Source of the DNA: Scleromitrula shiraiana
Lineage: Eukaryota; Ascomycota; Leotiomycetes; Helotiales; Sclerotiniaceae
Reading direction: 5' to 3'
Assembly (NCBI GenBank): GCA_028455995.1
Contig: JABELC010000014.1
Location: 310,001 to 374,000 of the forward strand
DNA: 64,000 nt
The notes beneath the pieces are model-generated. The model ran no database searches. It had not been told where the DNA came from and saw only the letters and a list, made by a program, of their open reading frames with translations. The translations under genes were made by a program, and so were the position numbers. Position 1 is the stretch's first letter. Each line of letters opens with the position of its first letter. Below, in pieces: positions 22,930 through 36,249 of this stretch.

Positions 22930-25398
22930 CGTGTTTTGCGATCCATGGAGGAAGATTCTCTTATGTCAATCGATTCAAGTCAATCACAAACAATGGGAAT
23001 GCGCGAGAGATGGAAACAGGAGCGCGGAGCGCAAAGCCCCAAAGCTTACAATGACGAATCTTAATAGAGTTCAGATAATATCAATGTTGATAATAAGAAA
23101 TTGGATATTTTCGTAAAGTTATTGTTATCGTTGTTTCGTTTGAATGAGAGTTTTAAACTATTAGTATAGTATATTATAGTATAGTAGTGTGGTATAGTAT
23201 AATATGGTATGGATCGTGCCGATACGAGTAATTACGTAGCAAAGGGTGTTTTTAATAAGAAAGGTATAATAAAACAAAATAGAAGAAACAAACTAAAAGG
23301 CTGTATTTTATATAGAAATTTATATGAAATGTCAAACAATCAATATTGTATTATGTATAACATTTATTATTATTATTGTTATTATATTTTATTGTATTTA
23401 TATTAAAGAAAACAACATTTCAATGTTAGAATAATATGAAACCGTGTTATTAATATCAACAGAATTATTATTATTATTATTTTTATTTTTGAAGCTTCTG
23501 TTTCGTTCTTAATGGTTGAATTTACTGGTCTGGCTCGTCTGGCTGGTCTGGTTACCACATGTGATACTTTTTTTGTTGATGACTATGTGGGGATTTGTTG
23601 TTTGTGATGGTCAATGGGTTGGGAAATCTTGGGGGTTTGAGGTGAAGATTTCTCTTCGAATACTCATCAACTTCCCCCTTTTCCCCCTTGTCTAGTTGAA
23701 CTGTACTTACCTGCTGTGTTGGATTTGATTTTCGCACAATTCTATAGGTAGAGAGAAGAGGTCGGTTGAGTCAATGCTGTGAGTAGTTGTGGTGTTGTAG
23801 TATGTACAGTATGTACGGTATGTACTATTGTAACTGTGCTATGCAGGTAGTGAAATCCAGATGTATACGATACTCGGTTAAATTAAAATTGAAGCACGCG
23901 CCAATTGCCGAAAACCCTCAAAATCGACGATTTTATACAAAACACCTCTTACGCCGATGTAAATAAATTAATCATTTATTTATAGAATTATTTAAAATAT
24001 TAAACATGAATTATTTTTATATTAAAATATTTGCTATTAAAATTTAAAAATTAAATAATGATTTTAAAATTTATAATATTTATTTGAATATAAAGTAAAA
24101 ATTATATAAAAATATTATAATTTTAAATTGATTTAAATCAAGTAAATTATTATATTAAAAAATAATGAAAATATATATGAATATATAAAAGAAAAACTTT
24201 TATTTAATATAAATATTATATATTAAAATATAATATAATAGTTTTAAAAAGTCGAAGTTTTAAAAATATTTTTAATTCTCTAAAATTTTTAAAAATTTTA
24301 ATAATTTATTTAAATCAAAATTATATTAAATAATATTTTAATATAGTAATTATAAGAATATAAATTATCATATATAAAAATTTAAAGTGATTTTAATAAT
24401 TTTTAAAAATCGAAGTTATGGTGGTGTTTAATGTTTATAAATATTATATATATTTTTTTTAATTTTATTATATTATATTTTTTATGTATTTTTAATATAT
24501 ATAATATTTATATTAAATAAAAGTGTATTTTTTATATATTTATATATATTTTTATTATTTTTTAATATAGTAATTTGCTTGATTTAAACTAAGTTAAAAA
24601 TGTAGTATATTAGTATGATTTTTATTTTGTATTGAATTAAATATTATAAATTTTAAAATCATTATTTAATCTTTAAATTTTAATAATAGATATTTAAATA
24701 TAAAAATAATTTATATTTATAATCTTAAATAATTTTATTAATAATTGAATAATTTATTTACATTAGCGCAAGAGGTGATTTGTACAAAATCGTCGATTTT
24801 GAAGCGATTCGCTTATTTTGCGCGTGCTTCAATTTTAATTTGACCGAGTAGATGTATACAATAGTTGTATGGAAGTACGAGTAGAATGAACCCTTGTTTG
24901 TTCCACCCACCAGTTCTTGACCATTCAATGTTAGATAATACTTTGGGGAGGTTCGGGGAGCGGAAGTGATGAGCGGTGGGCGGTGGGCGGTGGGCGGTGA
25001 GTGGTGAGTGAGTGAGCGGAAGCTTTTATTAGCTTTGTTCTCTTTCACTTTCTACATCATCCGAAAGGGCATAAAAAATTATTAGTTGCCCAAAAAGTAC
25101 CCAAAAGTCTACCACTCAACTACATAGTATACTTTTGGAATTATTATTTACTTTTACCTCATCAATACTATTCACTTGATATCTTCTGACCTATTTATCC
25201 CAAAGTGAGTACATATTTCTATCAATTTGTGGAATCTGCTTGTACATTAATTGTGATTGAGTCATACTAAAATAATAATAATAATTGCACAAGATTCAAT
25301 CCAATTGAGGGGCAGAACACAGAAGCAGCCGGAAATATTAACATTTCGATACCCAACACACTTGTTCACCACACAATCAAACACCTCAAGTCGTTATA
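22930..25398. other. Divergent intergenic region carrying a fold-back element
   Basis: Between the NEM1-like (-) and eIF2B beta (+) genes, so it must hold both promoters. The centre is occupied by the 980-bp AT-rich element listed separately. Flanks have TA-rich simple sequence (23155-23205) and a (GTGGGCG)-type tract (24975-25000). No gene seen. Confidence 0.7.
23871..24850. mobile_element. Fold-back (Mutator-like?) non-autonomous element with TSD
   Basis: Both ends read TACTCGG inward. The left arm (23871 to about 24241) is matched, with scattered substitutions, by the reverse complement of the right arm (about 24465 to 24850), so about three quarters of the element is inverted repeat. Outer arms keep G+C motifs (AAGCACGCG, AAAATCGACGATTTT, CACCTCTT); inner parts are almost pure A/T. 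The flanks are 11-nt direct repeats GATGTATACGA (23860-23870) and GATGTATACAA (24851-24861), matching at 10 of 11. Long inverted repeats with a 9-11 bp duplication fit Mutator-like elements. No transposase frame exists, so it would need a partner in trans. The A+T interior suggests repeat-induced point mutation (inference). Confidence 0.85.
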
Positions 25399-26989
25399 AT
25401 GCCTTCAGCGCATGCTGGCTATGCGCCAAATCTGGGTGTTTATCTTAAATCTTTAAAGGGTCAACCATTGGAGTCATCGATAGAAAATTTAGTCTCGTAC
25501 ATATTACCCCTCCATATCGCAAGATTATAAATTCTGGACAAAAAGTAACAAGTTACAGGCTATTAAAACGAAGACAAATAAAGAATTCGCGACCATGCGC
25601 TATAGCTACTGCACATTTACTCTTACAAGTGGTAGCCAAGTTAAGATGGACAGATATTGGAAGGGTTTTGGATAGGGTCCAGCAAGTTGGACAAAGGTTG
25701 ATAGAAGCTCAACCAAGGGAGATGGTAGTAGGGAACATAGTCCTCCGAGTTCTGGGTATGATCAGAGACGAAGCGAAAGAAGACCGAACCGAGGATATTG
25801 ATTCGGCATCGAACAGCCAGATGGGCTCTCCGAGACGTAAACTCAGCGATGTGGGAATTTCGAGAGCCGACACAGTACCGGCAATGCCCCCATTTAGCCC
25901 TTTACGATTTGGATCAAGCAGCGACCCAGATTCCATGGAGAATAATTCAGATGATGTTTTTGGGGGACGATCACAAGGTGGACGACCTCCTTTGATGACA
26001 TCTCATACATCGTATGCCGTTTTAAATGGTGTTTCTGCTCAGCAGTCTATGTTCAGTCTTCTCTCGGCCGTTCCATCACCAGTATCGACACCTCCTGGAA
26101 CTGCGTCTCCACATGGAAAACCTACCATAAATGCGACTTCACTCGCGCAAAAAATGTCCAACTCATCTAAAGATCTTAAAGCCGAAATTATCAGCGGTAT
26201 CGAAGAAATCATCGATGAACTTGACCAAGTAGACGATCAAATTGCCGGCTACGCACAGGATCTTATCCATTCAAATGAAGTTATATTAACTCATAGTTCA
26301 TCAAGAAGTGTTCAAAAATTTCTACTAAAAGCCGCCGAAAAGAGAAAGTTCACAGTAGTGGTCGCTGAGTCCTACCCAAATGATCATTCAGCAACACATG
26401 CTGCAGTTATGGGAAAGACTGCCCAGGAAGGAGACGATGATGGAGACATGACCACAGAATCCTTCTTAAAACCCCTTTCAGCAGCTGGAATCACCGTTAT
26501 TCTCATCACAGATGCAGCAATATTCGCGATCATGTCCCGTGTTAACAAGGTTGTTCTGGCTACCCATGCTGTTATTGCAAATGGAGGATTGATTGCTGCA
26601 GCTGGAGCACGAATTATCGCAAAAGCTGCAAAAATTCATAAGACACCCGTCATTGTCGTTAGTGGTGTGTACAAGCTCAGTCCAGAATATCCATTTGAAT
26701 TCGAATCACTCATTGAATATGGTGATCCTGGAAATGTTATCGGGTATGAAGATGGCGCGTTGGTAGACAAAGTTGAAGTCGACAATCCTCTCTTCGACTA
26801 CGTTCCTCCTGATTTGGTCGATCTTTATATTACCAATCTGTAAGTATCATGGTATTTTTCTGAGATTGTTCAAGGTTTGCTAACATGCGTATTAGTGGTA
26901 CTCATGCCCCATCATACTTATACCGAATTGTTGCAGAGCACTACAAGACTGAAGATATAAATTTCCATAAGCCAGAGCTTCAATTCTGA
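25399..26989 (+). CDS. GCD7: Translation initiation factor eIF2B subunit beta (Gcd7)
   Basis: Exons 25399-25496, 25559-26839, 26896-26989; 490 aa. It is a regulatory subunit of the eIF2B guanine nucleotide exchange factor, which recycles eIF2 in the cytosol and senses eIF2 alpha phosphorylation. The start gives MPSAHAGYAPNLGVYLKSLK, followed after the first intron by LLKRRQIKNSRPCAIATAH, a typical family N-terminus. The C-terminal Rossmann-like half has ILTHSSSRSVQ, VVVAESYPN, ILITDAAIFAIMSRVN, ANGGLIAAAGA and the ending GTHAPSYLYRI, which points to beta rather than alpha or delta. A Ser/Pro-rich, probably disordered segment (about residues 85-205) is inserted between the helical N-terminal half and the core. 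Confidence 0.95.
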
Positions 26990-28714
26990 TAGTATTGGGT
27001 TATATTTGTTCTCAAAATGTGGAATTTCGTAGCAGCGGCACTTCCTTAACGACACGCATCATGGGATAGAATAGGATAGGATAGGATAAGATATTCGCGA
27101 TCTACTTGGACTCAAGATGATACTCTTTGCACCTCAAGTTTGGGCTACAATGATCTGATGATAATGGCCGGTGGCTGCCTTATCGTGATCACTTCATCCC
27201 AAATATACGACAATGCAATTCCCCATCTTACCAAGAGTTAGTCTCAAGCATAGGTTGGGACTGGTAGTAATTGACTACTAAAACGGGGCTAATTGCGTCT
27301 GCTCCGCAGCAGGTTAATTAAACGGCAATATTCGTGAAAAATACCATCTAGATAGCTGCTACGATAAACTAAAAAGATCTTCATACAATTTTTTTTTTGG
27401 GTTGCTCTCTCTTTCTCGCGTGTGATTTTTCTCACCATCCATCCATCCATTCGTCCATACTTCATCACTATCATCACCATGTCAAAACCCCAACCAACCA
27501 TCTAACACCTGCGTGTAACTATTACAATAAACCCCTCCATCCCCATTAATACCCTGATCACCATTCCATTCCCATTCCATATAAACCAAGATGCAACACT
27601 TCTTCACAATCTTCACAATCTTCACAACCTCCAAAGTTTCTACAGAATACAATATCTCGTCATTCAGTAGATATAAATAACATGATGATAATTACCTACC
27701 TAATAAGTACATTTATATCCATGTCGAGATGGAAAGTTATAAATGCATCAGAAGAGGGTATTGGATTTATTTATTGGGATATCGTTGGTAGAGAGAGGGG
27801 AGGGAGGAGAAGAGAAGAAAATCGAGAACAAAAGTTGCATCTAGAGGGACACGAAGATGGTGCATACATATATAAGGAAAGAAGTAGCAAATCATACCGA
27901 ATATACATTTACACAAAACAAAAATAAAAAAAACCCACATAGCAGCATTTAAAACAAAAAAGGTAAAAAGAAATGATTTGATATCCTAAATACAGTGAAG
28001 CAAAAAAAAAAGAAAAGAAAAAAACATACAACAGTGGGGATTCGCTGGTGGTCACCCACCCAACTACTAATCCACCGATTCAAGGCTTGTGTATGGCAGA
28101 GCGGACGGGATGCCCAATTTTCCTTGATCTATGGTCGTATGTATCAGCAACATGCTTTTTTGATCTTATATAGTATATTAAAAAGATAGTTGTTTTGGAG
28201 AATGAGAGATTGAATGGAGATGATGATGATATTGTGGTGGGGTATTGGGGGATTAGATTATAATGGACTATAGAGAATGATAATCCAAATCGTTAGTGCG
28301 TATTGAACTGACTGTATGGTGTTCACATCATCGGATTATAAGGGGAGTGGGAAGAAGGATTCTGCGGTTCCCCTTTATTTATTATTCGGTTAAATTTGAA
28401 CATCAACGATGTGGAAATAAGCGAACGAACTAGTTCAACTTGCACTTGTACATGAATGTATCCGAGCTTGTGTTGCTTAAGTGCTGGAACTTGTCTATCT
28501 CGCACGTTTTGACGTGTCGATATCGATTGCATGGACTTCTATGATTATAAATGAAAGGATAGTAGAGTAGATCTTGAAAATACCAAGAGTTAATGTCATG
28601 AAACGTCTACATTTCTACCGTGAGTAAATATAAGTCGGCGCGCAAAGATATCGAAATAGAAAGTGAGCATTAGTATCATAATCTCAGATATCCAATCCAA
28701 ACTAATTTCCAGCC
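26990..28714. other. Intergenic, convergent 3' flanks
   Basis: Between eIF2B beta (+) and the NRPS-like gene (-). It contains a (GGATA)n tract at about 27065-27090 and A-rich stretches near 27920-28025. Short frames such as 27682-27927 plus are low complexity. No gene seen. Confidence 0.65.
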
Positions 28715-31700
28715 TCATTCCAACCACCTCTCCACCCATCGTTCCATCATCTCCTCATTAATCGGCTCCAGCCCCCCACTCATTTCCTTCATCCTCCCCA
28801 TCTTCCACACCGGCATCTTTTCCCCCGCCGTAAACTTCCTCTCAAAAAAATCCATCAACTTCAACGCCGGATTCGCATCCACAATCCTCTCTTTCCCATC
28901 CTCATCCCCATGCATATCCAAATCCCTCGCACTCGCCCGCAATTTCTGCATCCACACTTCCGGAGACACCACCTCTATCTTCCGCCTAGAAATCATTTCG
29001 ATCTTTGCCACCAAAGCCGGAAGCAATTCTTTCCACGTCGTGGTCTGCGAATTCAACACATTGTATATCTCGCAAGTCTCAATCGCAGTTCCAAGTTCAC
29101 GCTCAAGCGTAGTTTCCAGCACGAATTCACTGAGGGTGTCGATAGGTAACCAGTCGATAAAATGATCCAGAGCATCAGGAATGGCGCCGAGAAAGCGCGA
29201 GCTAAGAACAAGACTAGGGAACCAGTCTGATGTTTTCCAGAGACCGGGTGAATGCGCAGCGCCGGCGATTTGGCCAAGTCGAAGAATGCGCGATGAGAGA
29301 TGGAGGGCGTGCGTGGCGTGGGCGAGGAGCCGCTCGGAAATGTGTTTGCTGGCGCCGTAGCCGGTGGATGGAGTGCAGGAGATGATGGATTCGGGGATGG
29401 GTCTGTTGGGCGTGGGGTATTGGGTTATGGCTGCGCTGATGGAGGAGAGGTAGATGAAGAGGGGGGGGTGGGCGCATTTGTGCGCGAAGGAGATGAGGTT
29501 TAGGAGGCCCGTGAGATGGGGATGGAATGATTGGAGAGGGAGGTTGAAGTCGACGAGCCAGGAGTTGTGGATGATTGTTGTGGTGTTTTTAGTGATTTCA
29601 GCGTATAGAGATGGTGAAAGACCGAGGGTTGAAGAGGAAAGATCGGCGAGGAGGAAGGTGGTTTTGGAGGGGGAGAATGAGGTCGGCAGATTTGGGTCCA
29701 GAATTGTGTTGCGTTCTGCTTGTATTGTTTGGCTGTCGGAGTGGCGGTTGAGACAATATATGTGGGAGATTTTAGGGGAGGCTATTAGAGAGGCTAGGAT
29801 GTAGGATCCTATTGAGCCCGTTGAACCAGTAAGAAGTACATGATGTTGTGGGGTCGCAGGCTTTGGATGAGTCTTGGTGGTGTTAGTATTGTCTTTGGCT
29901 ATTTCATCTATCTCATTGATAAATTTCTGTGACGTCTCCGTGATTTCTTGATCGCGCTGAAACCTCTTCTCCTCATCTGAGGCTTGCCGATTAAGATGAA
30001 CATCTTTTAGTGCCTGAAACAAGGACTTTATCGATGGATGGAGATACACCATACTTGGACCTATATTTGGAATATTTATGCGAGTTTTGAGATGGCGAAC
30101 TAGCCTTAAAACACCAAGTGAGTCCAACCCATGCGCGAAGAAATTCGCATCATCATCTAAGTTCCATTTCAAATCACTTATGAGAAACTCCCGAATGGCA
30201 GTATGGCATTCGACATCGTCCCAATCTCGGGATGTCTTCATGCCAAGCGACCAAGCCACTTCGATATCGTCGTATAATCGAGCGATCTCATCCGCATATG
30301 AATCTAGCGTTGCTCTTCGCCTTAGTGTTCGCTTGGCCGTTCTAAGCACTGGTTTCTCGACATCAACGAACATGATATGTGACTTCGATATGCGTGCATA
30401 TGCTGGAGCTAAAGAATTCGCTCTCTCAATTGTTGGCCATAGTGTCTCGATCATCTCTGCTCTTTCGGAATTTGAAGACAGTATCGGGACGGGCTCAATT
30501 AAAAGCCCGGCCTCAAAGCGTTGATTCCCAAACAGCAAGGTGCTCGTTACGTCAATATGCTTGCTAACTAGGCTCTCAAATGTGATAGGGTTGTATTTCT
30601 CGCCGTTCAAGAAACTCACCACGTCGTCGGAACGTGAAGCATGAGTCCATACATCTGGCAATCTTGGGTGAGGGGTAAACATATCTTTCGTTCTGTACTC
30701 TGTAAGATCTGGAAACAGCGTGAAGACAGTCTGATGCGGTTCGCATGCTGGAGATCTTACGAGTACCAATTCATAAGCCTGTTCTTGCTGCAGTTCAAAT
30801 TTACTGCCCACGGCAGGATGGATCTGTAGATAGTTCCAGTCGTTTTCATAATCGAATTCGGATGGATACATGGTTGGTAAGGGCCCTGATTCAGTGGAGC
30901 CGATAAGTGTGACGAGCTGTATTCGTGATGCGAGAATATCGCCAAACACTTTTGGCAAACTTCCTCCCGAATATAGAAGCATTTTGAGGCGTGAAGTGAT
31001 GATATCTAACTGTTCTGGGTTCTTGGAAATAGTTTCTAATGTCAACGGAGCAGTGGTTGCCCAGTCCGCAGTGGTACATTTTACCATTTCCGCCAGGGTT
31101 TTGCCAGTTGGTGGGACATTAGGTAATGGGATAATGATAGTGCTACGATTGAACACTGGATTGAAGATCCCAAAATGGATACCGGCTGGCTATTTTTATC
31201 ACGTATCAGTTTAGAGCGGGTGTTAAATGAAGTGGCGAGGCTTACATGGGATAAAGGAAGGAGCAGTATGTTTCTATTGTTCCCAGTCATGGTGCTTAGC
31301 ATTTCGAACCCCTCCGGAGCAACTAGACGGATATTTCTGGCCGCTCTGGCAATATATTCATGCGTGCAACGGCGAGTTTGGGGAAATCCTGCCATAGTTT
31401 GATTAGCTTTAACTTAACTTCAACTTATGCGCAAAGCCTCACCTGTAGATCCTGATGAATGACAAATGAAAGCAACATCTGATTGGCATTCTTCGAAACT
31501 CTTACTGTAGGGATACTTTTGATACTGGGACGATAGCAGCTCATTCAAAGACGGAATAAAAACCTCTCTCATGCTTCTCTCCGCAAGAATAGCTTCCGCA
31601 GCGGCAACTGGCGGGTCTGTAGTGACGATGGTGGTGCAGCCTAGGTCATCGAAGAGACTTAAATGGGCGGGCATACTATTGCGATCCGAAGTTAAGAATA

Positions 31701-32017
31701 ACTGCCGGCATCAGTCAAAATCAAAATCAAAAGCATAAGTTATTATTATTTACCACATAACCAACTTTGATAGCCGCAATTAAAGTAATTGCACATCGCG
31801 CGTCATTTGGAGCAAGATAAGCTAAAGGAATTATTTGGTTTGGTTTGCCAAGTGAAGTCTCGAGGTGATGAGCCATTCCATTGATGGCATTGGATAATTG
31901 GGCAAATGTGATACTTTGAAATCCATTGTCATAACTCGTCGTCGAGTTTGGAAATTCAAGCCAAATGGCGTCTCCATCTGATGTAGCAATGCTATCGACG
32001 AGATTTGGAAGGAGCAT
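28715..32017 (-). CDS. NRPS-like carboxylic acid reductase (A-T-R)
   Basis: Exons 32017-31754, 31701-31443, 31388-31246, 31189-28715; 1046 aa. Domain order: adenylation (residues ~1-490, core HSSGSTGFP and GSTESG), carrier domain (phosphopantetheine Ser about residue 579 in HGLDSLGV) and NAD(P)H-dependent thioester reductase (from ~675, TGSTGSIGS, later YGASKHISERL). Such enzymes activate a carboxylic acid as AMP ester, load it on the arm and release it as aldehyde. With no condensation domain it does not make peptides. It resembles fungal stand-alone aryl-acid reductases more than lysine-pathway Lys2, because the N-terminal domain is short and the gene sits near a prenyltransferase and P450. 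Substrate is not readable by eye. Confidence 0.9.
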
Positions 32018-33281
32018 TGCTCTATCGTTTGTTGATGTTAATCTGTTATTTCCTGGTACTCTCTGCTGATGGTATATCTGGTTTCAAGAAATGTTCAGCG
32101 GAATCAAGTTGTCAAGTAGCCTAGCTGCCTAGCTTCCTAGCTTCCTAGCTTGTATAGCTATATTTGAGTAGTTTAACGTAGCTATAATATGTGAATGTGG
32201 TGCAGTTGTAGCATGGAAAGAAGGCATACAGTTCTAGGCTAAAACTAATACGAGATGCAAATGCGGCACAGATAGTACCAATATTTTTGAGGTTGTTAAA
32301 AAGGGAAAGGATGCCATTATCAGCCCTGTCACCGATTTAAACATATGTTTTGAGGTAGTATTCAACTTCTTTTCGTACAGTAACGTCTTTAAACTCATTA
32401 TATGAAGTAGCTCTTTAGAAAATGCCAATTTTTGTACTTTTTGAATAAAAAATGATAATAAGGGATATAGAGTATGTAGAAATTCTGGAATATATGAGAG
32501 AGATATTCTAGAATATCCAACTTGAAAGCATGATTTATATTAGGTATAGTGTGATGTAATTTTCTAGCTATTCAATGATTGCAATTTCTCAAATTGGGTT
32601 TTAGAGTATTCTATTACGTTTTGCGGGTGCCCAAAAGTTTTCTAGATTGGGACGAAGTTACTTTCATTGACCTGTACCATTCTCAAAATTCCTTGTCAAC
32701 TTTTTAAGTCTAGCTAATTGTGCCACTCGCCACACGGGTGCAACCACCCCACCCCTTTTATTTCACGAACCTTGGAAGTTACAGTTGGTGGTTAGTTGGT
32801 GGTTAGTTGGTGGCCAGTTGGTTTGAAGTATCATAAAAGGATGCAACTACTACAGCAATTGTCAATGCTACATGAAGTTACATCCAATATGTTGTTTTAT
32901 GGTCGGTCATTCTTTATCGCTCCTGAGGAAGATTAAGACAAGGAATAATAGGAGTGCACTCGGGTCGATGTGTCTGCGAGTAGGAAAGAAAACGTATGAT
33001 TTTGAATTACTTCCTCTGATTCATGAAGAATTTTCGGTGTTTTTGGCTGGCACAGTTCCAAATTGAAACTTCGGCAGATGTACAAGATCATCACAAACGA
33101 GATGATAGGATGCAGGGAGAAGAGGAAACACTCGGTATAGAACAAGTAAATAGATAGTGATTTAGTTGCTAACGATCATCAAGTTACGAATCTCATTCTC
33201 ATCACATTGGCTGGAGCTTAAAAGAAAGTAGACAGCAACTCTCGACTTATCAACTCTGAATGCAAACTAGTGGTAATCACA
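32018..33281. other. Divergent intergenic region of the metabolic gene group
   Basis: Shared upstream region of the NRPS-like gene (-) and the rhodopsin-domain gene (+). It contains a short tandem repeat of CTAGCTTC type (32128-32150) and three GTTGGTGG-type repeats (32785-32822). Nothing coding is recognised. Confidence 0.6.
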
Positions 33282-34566
33282 ATGTCCGATTTGGTTCCTC
33301 CACCTGGGGGTGATGCAACAAGGGCGCCGGCAGTTTTTACGGTCATATGGGTGGAATCTGCAATTTCGATCATCCTGATCGCGGCCAGATTCTATTCCCG
33401 TGTACTCATATCAAGAGTCAGTATCGATGATTGGTTAATGTTATGCACACTGGTACGCATTCACTTCAATAAAGGCTCTATATTGATCTCTCTAAGCAAA
33501 TTTTTAGATGTTTTTCCTCGCTGCTGCTGGAGTAACGACCACAAAGATGAACTATGGAGGGTATCGATATATCTATTACCTTGATAACCGGCAGATAGTA
33601 AGAGCTGGCGAAATAAACTTCATCTTACGAGCTTTGGTAGTTCTGTCTTATGTGACCAGGAAAGCATCAGTCGGAGCTCTAATCTTGCGAATTATGAGTC
33701 CCGAAATAGGGTGGAGGAGAAGAACGGTGTAGGTTGTCATTGCTGTAACGGCATTTCTCAACATCTTGAATTGCATCCTCAACTTTGTACAATGCAACCC
33801 AGTCCGAGCAAACTGGACTCCTGGTCTCCAAACCAAATGCTGGAACCCCAATGTTCAATCTGATTTTGCTTACTTCATGTCAGGTATAAAGAATTCATTG
33901 TACAAAAGCGATCCGAATGGATGAATACTGATTAGATTGCAGGAGAGAATATTCTTGCTGACATCATACTCGCATTATTACCAGTCATATTTCTTTTCGA
34001 ATTACAAATGAGCCGACGACGAAAGATCAATTTATCAATAATACTTGGTTTAGGTCTTCTGTACGTTAATTGACCTGTCTGTATCCCTCAACGCTAACCA
34101 TATTTCAAAAGTGCTGCCATCTGTGGAATTGTGAAAATCACAACGCTGGATTCAATAGATCCGAACCCCGACTTTATATGTATGTATGTGGTGCATCATG
34201 CATTTGAAATTTTGTTCACACGCGACTATCGCAGGGTCAACTTATGCCTTAATTATATGTGGTATATCAGAAACATTTGTCATCATGGCATGTGGCAGTA
34301 CCCCGCCCCTAAAGGTACTCTGGGATCGCTGGATCGTGAAGAAACCGATTGAGCGGAATGCATATTACCCCGGCTCCAAAGGGAATTACGTCGCCGGAGT
34401 TTCTGCCGCATATACCTTGAGGGGTCGCAATCCCAGGAATGCACCGTCGTCATCCAGTCAAAGAAGATGGCTCTCGAGGGAGGACGAATCTCAAAGTCTA
34501 GATGAAAATGACATGGAAATTCGGGCAGCCACCGATATACGCGTTGTGAGCTCAATGCGTGTCTGA
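33282..34566 (+). pseudogene. Fungal rhodopsin-domain (PTH11-like) membrane protein with in-frame stop
   Basis: Exons 33282-33452, 33508-33883, 33943-34060, 34112-34179, 34235-34566 join in phase to a 354-codon product that is broken by one TAG at 33730-33732. Reading resumes immediately in the same frame with normal family sequence (VVIAVTAFLNILNC, then CNPVRANW, ENILADIILALLPV). Family hallmarks are the first helix followed by RFYSR and the SIDDWLML motif; the protein would have about seven transmembrane helices with a hydrophilic tail. Family roles are mostly unknown, and some members are surface receptors. All splice sites are intact, so this is a very recent inactivation, a sequence error or a readthrough site. 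A truncated 131-residue product remains possible. Confidence 0.75.
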
Positions 34567-36249
34567 CTGAAGTCAATAAAAGTTATCCAATAAGGATACG
34601 GATTGTTTTTATGCTCTATTGACTTGAATACAAGTTTAAAATGACTTGATGATCTCGAGATGAAAAGTATCAAGGAAACACCACTACAATTACTCATCCC
34701 TCAAACATACGAGAAGAATTGGTTGACAGTGTCTTGATGTGTGATGGCACGAGTATCAGCTCCATTGTCTTGGATAGAATCAACATTACATCTGAATAGT
34801 TTAACACAATTACTACCTGCCCCCGACATACGTCCTGGTCCAAATCAAATGCATAGTTAGTGATATAAGTAGGTGTGTCAAGTAAAGTATTTCAAATTTT
34901 CATACCCACTGAAGGTTTGAATTGATGCATTGTCCCAAGACGCCCCCCTTCCCCTCCCCAAGAAAGAAAATATTGAAGATCCAAGGTGCTCCAGCTTTGG
35001 AACAAGAAGACGTATCTGGTATTACCTCCGAAAAGCTCCATTTGCAAACTCACTTCAGCGAGCGCATTACTGAACAAGATTCTAACGTTGTGAAAGCGCA
35101 CTAAGGGCACAGTAAGAATTTCCACCAATGTTTTGGTTTGAGATGTCGTATAGAAAAGAGAAATTGCAGGTGGACGATGGTGTTCCGAAGTTGTGAGTGC
35201 ATGCCATGATGCATGATGTGGACATTGAAAACAAAGCTGCAAGCGCAAAACGACAATGCAACTACAGAGCCAATTGCAATGTGACGGCACACTTGTATCG
35301 TGCATACAGTATCACAGAGAAAAGCACATATTAACGCAAGAGGTTGGTCACCCGAGCTTGAAGGTGTGTGGTTCGTGAGTCTAGATGTTTGATATGTAGT
35401 TGTGTTTGACCGAGCATGGTATATTTATTTAATGGTAAGGCACGAAACCTTCAACTGTACAGGAGCCTGAACCTCTGCATGTAACTCAAATACTTGCACA
35501 CCTAACATGCTTACTGTGGAGTTACATAATATTTTCAATACATATCTTATCTCTCTTGGTGCTACGAGTCACCGCTTTTAAAGGAATAGGAAAAACAATG
35601 ATTTTAATTCTTTTTGGAAATATTAACTCCCTAATACCATAATTATTTCCAATTAATAAATCCAAGAAATAAAAAATTCTGAACTATATTAAAGTGGTTG
35701 AATGGCCATTTTCAATAAAGTGATTCCCGCGCTTAGAAAGGAGAAATACATTTACATCCTTACTTCAAGTAGTTAGTCATGATATATTCTAATAGAAACA
35801 ATTTCTCATATTTATTAGATAGAGAGCATGTTGAATTGAGAGGTCGATAACTTGCTTGATTACTTCAACCTAATGCCCAGAAAAACATATTTGTATATGG
35901 TGCTCGCAAGTGCTTGGATATGCATCTTTTTATTACAGGCCTTGATTCCCAAGAAAATAATATTTTCAAAACATTTCTCGTCTCTTAATATCAGCAGTTG
36001 GTAATTCAAATAGATTATATATCAAATTTGGTATCTGTTGCAGATCTGCAAATGATAGATTGGGTTGATAGCGAGAGAGGCTGGTAAATTGGAAGGCCGG
36101 CAGGTTGTGCCTCCTTCAGAGCCTCCTATCTGATGTAGACTATATATTTATCTGGATGTGCAAAAGGAACATCTGGATTCGCAACTTTTAAATTAACAAT
36201 AATCAATCAATTAGAAATACTTTTATCTCGTCTTTGAACCTCAACGAAA
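34567..36249. other. Intergenic between rhodopsin-domain gene and P450
   Basis: 1.7 kb. The 137-codon minus frame at 34892-35305 has no recognisable domain and is not supported. A TATATATTTA box lies at about 36140, roughly 110 bp before the P450 start, and may be its promoter element. Confidence 0.5.

Noticed and set aside
34892..35305. 137-codon minus frame in the metabolic group
   Set aside because: No recognisable motif, overlapped by other short frames, no splice partners found.
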